Shown here: positions 1-4,916 of the stretch, piece after piece
How the letters are laid out: each line of letters opens with the position of its first letter
How positions within the stretch are numbered: the stretch's first letter is position 1
NCBI GenBank assembly: GCA_021802225.1
Contig: JAKAAS010000135.1
Location: forward strand, 1-5,982
Source: Bacillota bacterium
GTDB taxonomy: Bacteria; Bacillota_E; Sulfobacillia; Sulfobacillales; Sulfobacillaceae
DNA length: 5,982 bases
Direction: 5' to 3'
Notes under the pieces: generated by a model
Seen by the model: only the letters and a program-made list of their open reading frames with translations
Told to the model about the DNA's origin: nothing
Databases searched by the model: none
Program-made: the position numbers and the translations under genes

Positions 1-122
1 ATGCCGTGTGCTCCAGCGTCCACGGCCTCAGAAAACGCGCGCAAACTGTTTTGCGGATAAATCGCCGAGAACCCCCTGTGTGCCCAGATCAATGGTTTAA
101 AATTGTCATAGCCGGAAAACAT
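1..122 (-). CDS. Glycerophosphodiester phosphodiesterase, N-terminal part (cut by left edge)
   Basis: On the minus strand an ATG at 122-120 opens 40 codons that run off the window without a stop. Residues 11-17 read LIWAHRG and residues 22-40 read YPQNSLRAFSEAVDAGAHG. This is the signature opening of the GDPD family (AHRG, then PENT-L-AF, then A-x-x-GA-G), which hydrolyses glycerophosphodiesters to sn-glycerol 3-phosphate and an alcohol. H15 and R16 match the active-site HR pair. The start is well supported: AAGGGGG (plus-strand 130-136) lies 7 nt upstream. No signal peptide precedes the domain, so the enzyme is probably cytoplasmic. One oddity is that the usual PENT motif reads PQNS, so its Glu is Gln. 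A weak promoter-like pair sits upstream on the minus strand (plus coordinates 232-237 and 209-214, 17-bp spacer). The gene diverges from the MFS transporter. The family call is firm; the substrate and the exact paralogue (GlpQ or UgpQ type) cannot be told from this fragment. Confidence 0.88.
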   Translation of the reverse strand, partial: MFSGYDNFKPLIWAHRGFSAIYPQNSLRAFSEAVDAGAHG

Positions 123-285
123 TGCTTTTCCCCCTTGTTCAGCAGTTTACGGTTTCCCAGGGGATTTAGCCATGGCGCAGGGGGCGACTTAGGACATCCG
201 GCAAGCCCAATAGAACAGTCAGCGCCTCTTGCGGGAACTTAGCGGCTCGCGTGGGCAGTTGACGGGAAAGCAGCGTGCACAAACT

Positions 286-1539
286 ATGCAGAGCTCCATG
301 GCCGAACCCTCTTCGCGGCTGTTTAAGCGCATAAGAACCGTCTCTAGCTTAGGCATTGTCCTGGACGGGTATAACTTGTCTGTGATTGCTGTGGCACTGG
401 TGCCGTTGGCACGTGAGTTTCACCTCAGCGCGGCCCAAACCGGTCTGTTAGCCTCCGCGATGCTGATCGGATCAATCGGAGGAGGACTAGGCGCGGGAAT
501 TCTTGCTGACCGGCTGGGCCGCAAAACCTTGCTAATCTGGGACCTTGTGATTTTCATGATATTCTCCGCAGTCTCTGCGGTTCTCTTCAATTACGCGTGG
601 CTGGTGGTAGCTCGGTTTATCGTAGGGATAGCAGTAGGGGCGGACTATGCCATCTCTCCCACTTACCTGGCCGAATTTGCACCCCGGGAATCCCGCGGGT
701 TCCACCTCGGCTATATCTGGCTGGCGTGGTCGGTTGGCGCGGTTGTCAGTTTCGGCATCGGTGCTGCAGTCGTGGCGTGGTTTCCCGCCCAGCTGAGCTG
801 GCGCGTACTCTTTGGCCTCGCACTGATTCCGGCGGCTTGGGGGTTGATCCTGCGGCACAAACTGCCCGAGTCCCCCCATTGGCTGCAATTCGGGCGCACA
901 TTCCGCCGGGCGGCTGGAGCCCGCCCGCGGGGCGCCTTGCCGCCCCGGCTGTGGCTGCTGGCCGCGGTTCCTTGGTTTCTAATGGACTTTTCCACTTATG
1001 GTCTGGGACTTCTTCTGCCCCTGCTGCTGCGGTCCAATGGCCTGACTTCCACGACAGGGGCCATTTTGGGAACGGGCATGGCGGCACTGTTCGGAGGAGT
1101 GGGATCGGTCTGGGCCATGCTGCGTCTGGACCGGTCCGGCCGCATTGGCTTGCAGGTGAGGGGATTCTTTCTGTCCGGGGCTGGGCTGTGGGTCTTGGCG
1201 GCGGCGTTATGGCTGGATATCCGCGTTTTTGCTTTTCTTTTGGGAGGGCTCATGATCGTCAACCTGTTCAACGGCAGCGGGCCGGGCACGACCTGTGGAA
1301 TCATTCCAGCAGAAATATTTCCAACACCGGTGCGGGCCACGGCGTTGGGCATTTCGACCGCGGTCAGCCGCGTGGGAGCGATTGCCGGAGTCTTTATTCT
1401 GGGATTTGCGGAAGTGCGTTATGGTCTGGGAACTGTGCTGGCCATTGCCGGGTCGGCATCTTTGCTGGGTTCTTGGCTCACATGGATATGGCGCATTGAA
1501 CCCAATCAGACCGCACTCCCTGACATCCCGGGCGGGTAG
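286..1539 (+). CDS. Major facilitator superfamily transporter (metabolite/sugar:H+ symporter type)
   Basis: A 417-residue hydrophobic protein with about twelve membrane spans, acting in the cytoplasmic membrane. MFS signatures are clear. Motif A is at residues 71-80 (G71, D75, R76, G78, R79, K80). R110 and a GADY segment (118-121) come before an AEFAPRESRG loop. PESPHW is at 194-199, closing the first six-helix half. A second-half loop with LDRSGR mirrors motif A, and PAEIFPTPVRA is at about 341-351. These fit the sugar porter / metabolite:H+ symporter branch; GADY and PAEIFP also occur in phosphate:H+ symporter relatives, so the substrate is open. The central loop after PESPHW is short. The start is uncertain. 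ATG 286 and ATG 298 give a normal short N-terminus, but neither has a close Shine-Dalgarno (GGGAAAG ends about 15 nt before 286). The frame is open upstream to TTG 229 and TTG 259. The divergent phosphodiesterase raises the possibility of glycerophosphodiester or breakdown-product uptake, which is inference only. Confidence 0.9.
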   Translation: MQSSMAEPSSRLFKRIRTVSSLGIVLDGYNLSVIAVALVPLAREFHLSAAQTGLLASAMLIGSIGGGLGAGILADRLGRKTLLIWDLVIFMIFSAVSAVLFNYAWLVVARFIVGIAVGADYAISPTYLAEFAPRESRGFHLGYIWLAWSVGAVVSFGIGAAVVAWFPAQLSWRVLFGLALIPAAWGLILRHKLPESPHWLQFGRTFRRAAGARPRGALPPRLWLLAAVPWFLMDFSTYGLGLLLPLLLRSNGLTSTTGAILGTGMAALFGGVGSVWAMLRLDRSGRIGLQVRGFFLSGAGLWVLAAALWLDIRVFAFLLGGLMIVNLFNGSGPGTTCGIIPAEIFPTPVRATALGISTAVSRVGAIAGVFILGFAEVRYGLGTVLAIAGSASLLGSWLTWIWRIEPNQTALPDIPGG

Positions 1540-1599
1540 ACAAAAGGCCTCAAACCGCGGGCGGCGGCAAGTTCTGCTGCCCGCATGTTGTCAGGGAGT
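1515..1599 (+). terminator. Nested inverted repeat over the transporter's 3' end; possible terminator without a U-tract
   Basis: An outer pair of perfect 11-bp arms, ACTCCCTGACA (1515-1525) and TGTCAGGGAGT (1589-1599), encloses an inner GC-rich hairpin. The inner arms are GCGGGCGGCG (1557-1566) and TGCTGCCCGC (1575-1584), 10 pairs with two G.U wobbles and an 8-nt loop. The outer left arm lies inside the last codons of the transporter. The inner hairpin begins 17 nt after the stop codon, a usual place for a terminator. No T-run follows directly; six T at 1621-1626 are about 20 nt beyond the outer arm. It could therefore be a processing or stabilising structure, or a protein site, and not a classic intrinsic terminator. 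Confidence 0.45.
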
Positions 1600-1605
1600 T
1601 GGCAA

Positions 1606-1873
1606 AATGGTGGGGATGGATTTTTTCAATAGAACGATTACACTGGATGCAAGGTCTGATACCCTCTCCCTGAAGAGAAGGGGACTCTTGCGGGGAACCG
1701 ACTGGCGTCAACTGTACTCGCGAAGGGTGAGCCAAACGCCTCTTATCCGGTCGCCCGAAGGTCTCCGGTTACTTGGACTACTCGTTCGCCGAATGCTGTT
1801 AACGTCTGGTCTTGACGCCGCGAGACATTTTACGTCTCCAGCGATTGCGGGAGACAACCGCCAACGTATCTAG
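1606..1873 (+). CDS. Doubtful small open reading frame, 89 codons, unknown function
   Basis: ATG 1606 is preceded by AGGGAG (1593-1598) with 7 nt between, a plausible Shine-Dalgarno site, and the frame stays open to TAG at 1871-1873. The product would be basic and Arg-rich (for example RRGLLRGTDW and LLVRRM) with no membrane span and no motif I know. AGA, AGG, CGA and CTA codons are more frequent than in the neighbouring real genes, third positions show little GC bias, and the frame is simply the continuation of a longer open stretch that shadows the transporter. The purine-rich site is also the right arm of the inverted repeat 1515-1599, so folding would hide it. I think it is more likely non-coding or a gene remnant. 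Confidence 0.2.
1822..1855 (+). other. Three-segment overlapping stems (possible alternative RNA folds)
   Basis: GAGAC (1822-1826) can pair with GTCTC (1834-1838). The same segment extended, GTCTCC (1834-1839), can instead pair perfectly with GGAGAC (1850-1855). The two hairpins are mutually exclusive, as in attenuators or riboswitch expression platforms. No U-tract follows the second stem (next bases AACCGCC) and no ligand-binding fold is recognised upstream, so a switching role is conjecture. Confidence 0.3.
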
Positions 1874-1892
1874 TGGTCTGGCGAACACATAG

Positions 1893-1920
1893 TTAAGGTA
1901 TCACGAGACCAGGGTATAGC
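1893..1920 (+). promoter_or_regulatory. Weak promoter-like pair upstream of the L7/L12-like gene
   Basis: TTAAGG (1893-1898) and TATAGC (1915-1920) are 16 bp apart and match the sigma-A consensus at 3 of 6 and 4 of 6 positions. Use of this site would start RNA near 1927 and give a leader of about 100 nt containing the 1963-1982 palindrome. An alternative -10, TATCTT (1960-1965), overlaps that palindrome but has a poor -35 (TTCGAC, 1937-1942). Neither is strong. Confidence 0.25.
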
Positions 1921-1962
1921 ATGGCAGGAAAAAACTTTCGACTGACGGCGAGCGCCTCATAT

Positions 1963-1982
1963 CTTCGCCGTGAACGGCGAAG
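1963..1982. repeat. 20-bp palindrome, operator-like or leader hairpin
   Basis: CTTCGCCGTGAACGGCGAAG has perfect 9-bp arms (1963-1971 and 1974-1982) around a 2-nt centre. It ends 46 nt before the ATG of the L7/L12-like gene. The very short centre favours a protein-binding dyad over an RNA hairpin, since a 2-nt loop forces the closing pairs open, though an RNA stem of 8 pairs with a 4-nt loop is possible. It overlaps a possible -10 box (1960-1965), where a bound repressor would block transcription. There is no T-run, so it is not a terminator. Confidence 0.45.
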
Positions 1983-2028
1983 TATTACGGCGCATCTGAT
2001 AAATGGACACGGGACAGGAGCACAAGCT

Positions 2029-2322
2029 ATGGAATGGATAGCACTTATTACGGCATTGGGTTTTTTAGGAATGATTGTATTTCTGCACCGCCGCCTCAAA
2101 AATATCGAACATCAGCAAAGAGCGCTGATGGAACTGTTGTGGGAGGTGTCACCGGATCAGTCGCCGCATGAGGAAGTGCGCACACTGTTGAACCAGGGGC
2201 ACCGCATTGAGGCTATCCGCCTGATCAAGAAGCGCTATCAATGCTCCTTGCTGCAGGCCAAAAATATTGTTGAGCAGATTGAGGGGCTGCCCCGTTCCCG
2301 GTCCATGCTCAAACCCAAATGA
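2029..2322 (+). CDS. Membrane-anchored small protein with ribosomal L7/L12 C-terminal-like domain
   Basis: ATG 2029 follows AGGAG (2016-2020) with 8 nt between, so I prefer it over the in-frame ATG at 1921, which would add a tail unlike any domain and lacks a comparable site. The product is 97 residues. Residues 3-19 form one hydrophobic span, residues 20-40 are a charged, probably helical linker (RRLKNIEHQQRALMELLWE), and about 47-88 form the recognisable domain. There EAIRLIKKRYQCSLLQAKNIVE matches the helix-turn-helix of the L7/L12 C-terminal domain, where the ribosomal protein has V-I-K-x-V-R, then L-x-EAK-x-L-V-E. The ribosomal L7/L12 domain recruits translational GTPases; free-standing versions are of unknown function. 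The likely topology is membrane-tethered with the domain in the cytoplasm. It lies upstream of the helicase on the same strand with a separate promoter between. The domain call is good; the role is unknown. Confidence 0.82.
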   Translation: MEWIALITALGFLGMIVFLHRRLKNIEHQQRALMELLWEVSPDQSPHEEVRTLLNQGHRIEAIRLIKKRYQCSLLQAKNIVEQIEGLPRSRSMLKPK

Positions 2323-2342
2323 AGTACGGGATTTGCCGCTTC
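2321..2342 (+). terminator. Weak hairpin directly after the L7/L12-like gene
   Basis: GAAG (2321-2324) plus CGG (2327-2329) can pair with CCG (2336-2338) plus CTTC (2339-2342), leaving a two-base bulge and a 6-nt loop. The sequence after it is ACAAAATTTCG, not a proper U-tract, and the stem overlaps the stop codon. It is at best a weak terminator. Confidence 0.22.
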
Positions 2343-2390
2343 ACAAAATTTCGCGGCCGCCGCCGTTCGTTAGGTTTTGACTTCTGCCTC

Positions 2391-2399
2391 TGGTATTAT
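2391..2399 (+). promoter_or_regulatory. Extended -10 promoter for the helicase gene
   Basis: TGGTATTAT combines the TGn extension (2391-2393) with TATTAT (2394-2399, 5 of 6 to TATAAT). No good -35 sits at 17 bp (TAGGTT at 2371-2376), which is tolerable for extended -10 promoters. TTTTGA (2375-2380) with the overlapping TATAGT (2397-2402), 16 bp apart, is an alternative reading. RNA would start near 2406, giving a leader of 45-70 nt before the candidate helicase starts. Confidence 0.5.
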
Positions 2400-2475
2400 A
2401 GTGACCATTGGCATGGGATAGCCCGGGTGTCATCACTCTGAGGCTGTGTCATGAACTATCCGGGTGGTGAGTGCC

Positions 2476-4551
2476 GTGGAATACCGCTATCGTCCTTCTT
2501 CGCGCACATTCATGCAGGAACGCATGAATCTGTCGCAGGCGCTGGCTACAAAAAAAAAAAAAATTCAAACGCTATTAGAGAGCAAGGGCACGCCTGTCAG
2601 CGGGTACAACGACATTGCCGTATACCAGGCAGTCGCCAGAGGCGAACAGATCTGGTATGAGGAGTGGGACCGCCACGGGGATAGCCCATACTATGGGCGC
2701 CTCGAGTATGTTGACCGCGGAGAACATGATGAGCCGTCTGTCGTCTATGTCAGTAAAGCGCAGAGATCTTTGTCGTTTGAGGATTCCAAAGGCCGGATGA
2801 CCGATATCATTCCGTGGAATGCCCCAGTGGCGCGCATGTACATTACTCACCGGTCCGTACCCGGAGTGTGGGAGCTGGAACGGGTTACGCGGGTGCTGAT
2901 TGAGGAGGCTGAGCTGCAGGAGGTTGCGGATACGTTTCGCGGGCCGTCTCTGCCTGCCCTTCCGACCGGCGAAGGCGAAAATGTCACTGAGCAACTCTTT
3001 GAAAAGCGGGGTGGGGGGAAGCTGGCCGATATTGTGGCAACCCTTCAGGAAGAACAGTATGACCTCATCGTTCAGCCGCTTCGGGAGAACTTGGTCATTG
3101 AAGGAGGGCCTGGCAGCGGCAAAACCGAAATTGCCCTGCATCGCATTGTGCATCTGCTTCACGCCGCGGCATTATCTCCCCAAAATATTCTGTATCTAGG
3201 CCCTTCAGGGCCCTTTCTCCGCTACGTCTCAGAGATTCTCCCCACTCTGGACGCTGGCGACGTGGTACTGCACGACATGACATCATGGCTGTCCCGCGAG
3301 CTGGGACTTCCGGTCCGGAAAACGGCGGCTGGTTCCGATGACGCTTTGCTGTATGACGAGCTATATCCCGTCCGTCTTGCCCAGTGGATGCAGACGTATA
3401 TTCAGCAGTCTGTGGACCGCTTGGGGGACTTGCGCATGACACTGGACGTCGAGACAGTCAGCGGACGCCACCAGCGCACCTGCGAACTGCTTGCCAGCCA
3501 GGTTCGGGAGATCCTCACGGCGCCGTCTCTACGATCTCTGGCCGAAGGCTGGAGACTCCTCGAAGACCGTTGGGCCCAGGCCATCGATACCGTCCTGTCC
3601 GGGGCTGACAGCCGTGATTCCAGCCAATACCGGAAACAAGGGCGCCAGCGGTTTGAACGTTGGCGGGAAGGGGCTGATATCATCGCCGACCTGCGGGGGC
3701 TGATTGCCGCCTACCCGGAGGCGCGAGCCGAGTCTGGCCTGGCATCGGCGTTCCTTCCCGATGCCGTCTGGAGCCTCGCAGATGCCTTGGCGCTGATGTA
3801 CCTGTCTGGGAAATTTTTTGGCCATCGCCGGCACTATGCGCTTGTCGTACTGGATGAGGCGCAGGATCTTCCCGCGGTAGGATTTGCTCTCGCCCGCCAG
3901 CTTTTAGCGCCGTCTGCATCTCTGACGGTCGTCGGAGATCCTTACCAGCATTTGAATCCCTATACGGAGGTGGGGGACTGGTCGGCGCTGGCAGATCGGT
4001 TGGGGGCGCAGCATATCGCCTTGAAGGACAATTACCGTTCCGGCGAAAACATTGTCCGATTGGCCAACGCTGCCCACCCGGCGGGGATCCGCCAGGTCGC
4101 ACGGCGTCCCGGAGGCATTGCGCATGCCGCCCGCCAAGCCAGCCGCCAGAATTTGGCGGAAGAGGTCCTGCGTGAGGTGCATAGAGGAACGGAGCAGTAT
4201 TTGGGTCAAGTCGCGGTGATTTTCGGCAATAAGGTACCGCGCGATATCTTGGACCAGCTCTTTGCTGGCAAGCAGAACGGCGTGGAGATGGCCGTGGAGC
4301 CTGACAACCCCGAGCCCTACGAGGTCATTGTGGCCACTGTCGAGTACGCTAAGGGGCTGGAATTTGACTTGGCTATCTTAGTCGCGGAAAGTCCGGATGC
4401 GTTCGAAGACACTTCGGCTGGACACTACAAGTTATACACCGCGATTTCCCGGGCCCGGGAAGAAGTCATGATCATTGGACTGGGACACACTCCAAAACTG
4501 TACGAGCGGTGCTACCGCCAGGCGACGCGCCCTGGCAAGAAGCGACAATAA
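2476..4551 (+). CDS. helD: HelD-like superfamily 1 (UvrD/Rep-type) DNA helicase
   Basis: A 691-residue protein (from GTG 2476) with a complete UvrD-type motor: Walker A GGPGSGKT at 210-217, Walker B DEAQD at 460-464, GDPYQ at 487-491, NYRS at 519-522, a motif V block with T621 and AKGLEFD at 625-631, and YTAISRARE at 654-662. The roughly 200-residue N-terminal part is HelD-like: a short charged helix region followed by a PYYGRLEY...PSVVYVS...DIIPWNAPVARMYI block resembling HelD's GRIDF/IYIG/DWRAP pattern. In Bacillus, HelD binds RNA polymerase and uses ATP to free stalled complexes; that role is carried over by family. The 250 residues between Walker A and B would contain the HelD-specific insert. 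The start is ambiguous. GTG 2476 has GGTGGTGA (2463-2470) at good spacing. GTG 2464, GTG 2467, ATG 2512 and ATG 2524 (AGGAA only 3 nt away) are in frame. Lys 26-29 are encoded by a 14-A run. A different UvrD-like helicase is the main alternative. Confidence 0.88.
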   Translation: MEYRYRPSSRTFMQERMNLSQALATKKKKIQTLLESKGTPVSGYNDIAVYQAVARGEQIWYEEWDRHGDSPYYGRLEYVDRGEHDEPSVVYVSKAQRSLSFEDSKGRMTDIIPWNAPVARMYITHRSVPGVWELERVTRVLIEEAELQEVADTFRGPSLPALPTGEGENVTEQLFEKRGGGKLADIVATLQEEQYDLIVQPLRENLVIEGGPGSGKTEIALHRIVHLLHAAALSPQNILYLGPSGPFLRYVSEILPTLDAGDVVLHDMTSWLSRELGLPVRKTAAGSDDALLYDELYPVRLAQWMQTYIQQSVDRLGDLRMTLDVETVSGRHQRTCELLASQVREILTAPSLRSLAEGWRLLEDRWAQAIDTVLSGADSRDSSQYRKQGRQRFERWREGADIIADLRGLIAAYPEARAESGLASAFLPDAVWSLADALALMYLSGKFFGHRRHYALVVLDEAQDLPAVGFALARQLLAPSASLTVVGDPYQHLNPYTEVGDWSALADRLGAQHIALKDNYRSGENIVRLANAAHPAGIRQVARRPGGIAHAARQASRQNLAEEVLREVHRGTEQYLGQVAVIFGNKVPRDILDQLFAGKQNGVEMAVEPDNPEPYEVIVATVEYAKGLEFDLAILVAESPDAFEDTSAGHYKLYTAISRAREEVMIIGLGHTPKLYERCYRQATRPGKKRQ
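2550..2563 (+). repeat. Run of 14 A within the helicase 5' coding region
   Basis: Fourteen consecutive A residues encode four Lys codons in the helicase frame (ACA, four AAA, then ATT). Such runs are prone to replication slippage, transcriptional slippage by RNA polymerase, and sequencing length errors. A second reading frame runs through the same tract: ATG 2451, with GAGG (2440-2443) 7 nt upstream, stays open to 2660. If one A is lost from DNA or RNA, that ATG becomes fused in frame to the helicase body. The predicted helix on the helicase frame before the tract (ERMNLSQALATKKKK) looks like genuine HelD N-terminus, so 14 A is probably the functional length. Confidence 0.9.
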
Positions 4552-4553
4552 CG

Positions 4554-4582
4554 GATAGCATGGCGTCACAACAGGTGCTATT
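4554..4582 (+). terminator. Weak stem-loop after the helicase gene
   Basis: GATAGCA (4554-4560) can pair with TGCTATT (4576-4582), six Watson-Crick pairs plus one G.U, over a 15-nt loop that begins 3 nt after the helicase stop. No U-tract follows (GGCCTCAG). The right arm lies where the -35 region of the next promoter would be. It is a poor terminator at best. Confidence 0.2.
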
Positions 4583-4597
4583 GGCCTCAGAAAGATC

Positions 4598-4603
4598 TAT
4601 AAT
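4598..4603 (+). promoter_or_regulatory. Perfect -10 box (TATAAT) before the small membrane protein gene
   Basis: TATAAT at 4598-4603 is a full consensus sigma-A -10 element in the 102-bp gap after the helicase. The -35 region is poor (GTGCTA at 17-bp spacing; TTGGCC at 4581-4586 is too close) and there is no TGn extension, so an activator may help. RNA starting near 4610 would give a leader of about 45 nt to ATG 4654 and could carry both downstream genes. Confidence 0.5.
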
Positions 4604-4653
4604 GCAAATAGTAAGCAGTACGAATATTTGATAAGACGGAGGGAGTTTTGACA

Positions 4654-4875
4654 ATGTGGTTTAGAAGACGTCCCCGCTTTCCGATTTTTCTCTGGCTGCT
4701 GGCGCTTTTCGGGATTGCGCGGATAGCGCGCCGCCGGCCCTGGTCTGATATGCCGGAAGAGCGCCGTGAATCGTACAGGAAGAAGCGTCACCAATTTATT
4801 CAAAAACTGGATGACGCGTATCGTGTATGGGATGAACCTGATGAGACTGACATGGGGGATCCCGAGCAGGACTGA
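4654..4875 (+). CDS. Small single-span membrane protein, unknown function
   Basis: A 73-residue protein with a basic N-terminus (RRRPR at 4-8), one hydrophobic span at about 9-25 (FPIFLWLLALFGIARIA), a second basic patch RRR at 26-28, a charged helical stretch (about 34-58) and an acidic tail (DEPDETDMGDPEQD, 60-73). The start is set by GGAGGGAG (4638-4645), 8 nt before ATG 4654; TTG 4648 in the same frame is too close. Basic residues flank both ends of the span, so topology is not obvious from charge. I recognise no family. It is followed 41 nt later by the UbiB-like kinase gene and probably shares its transcript, which hints at a membrane partner or accessory role for that protein. The strong ribosome site, the -10 box upstream and the membrane-protein composition make a real gene likely. 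Confidence 0.75.
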   Translation: MWFRRRPRFPIFLWLLALFGIARIARRRPWSDMPEERRESYRKKRHQFIQKLDDAYRVWDEPDETDMGDPEQD

Positions 4876-4916
4876 TAGGGTACCCGCCGACAATAGGATG
4901 AGGGTGGAACGCTCAC

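Larger units (their letters stand above)
1540..2028. other. Gap of about 490 bp without a confident gene
   Basis: Nothing here matches a protein family I recognise on either strand, and I recognise no riboswitch, tRNA, 6S, SRP, tmRNA or RNase P signature. It holds the transporter's 3' hairpin, a doubtful 89-codon reading frame (1606-1873), competing stems at 1822-1855, a 6-bp dyad TGGTCT/AGACCA (1874-1879 with 1905-1910), a weak promoter-like pair (1893-1920) and a 20-bp palindrome (1963-1982). The density of dyads suggests a structured leader or RNA, or the remnant of a decayed gene. The last part (about 1927-2028) is probably the 5' leader of the L7/L12-like gene. Confidence 0.6.

Noticed and set aside
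6..242. Plus-strand open frame of 78 codons over the left edge
   Set aside because: It runs antisense to the well-supported phosphodiesterase start and its translation shows no domain features or ribosome site.
259..287. Promoter-like pair TTGACG and AACTAT with 17-bp spacing just before the transporter start
   Set aside because: The -10 matches only 3 of 6 positions and overlaps ATG 286; it would work only for a nearly leaderless message from ATG 298.
532..1352. Several minus-strand and alternative-frame open frames inside the transporter
   Set aside because: GC-rich shadow frames with Pro/Arg/Ala-rich, low-information translations; no ribosome sites.
1295..1605. Upstream part of the frame ending at 1873
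   Set aside because: It overlaps the transporter in another frame; the transporter motifs (PAEIFP and following helices) show which frame is real. Only the part after 1606 was kept, as doubtful.
1921..2028. Longer start (ATG 1921) for the L7/L12-like gene
   Set aside because: The frame is open but the added 36 residues are polar and domain-less, cross the 20-bp palindrome, and lack a site as good as AGGAG before ATG 2029.
2353..2360. GCGGCCGC palindrome
   Set aside because: An 8-bp GC palindrome is expected by chance in GC-rich DNA and has no nearby partner or context.
2575..4209. Minus-strand frames opposite the helicase, including one of 195 codons
   Set aside because: The helicase motifs on the plus strand are complete and in order; the opposite frames show no recognisable domain.
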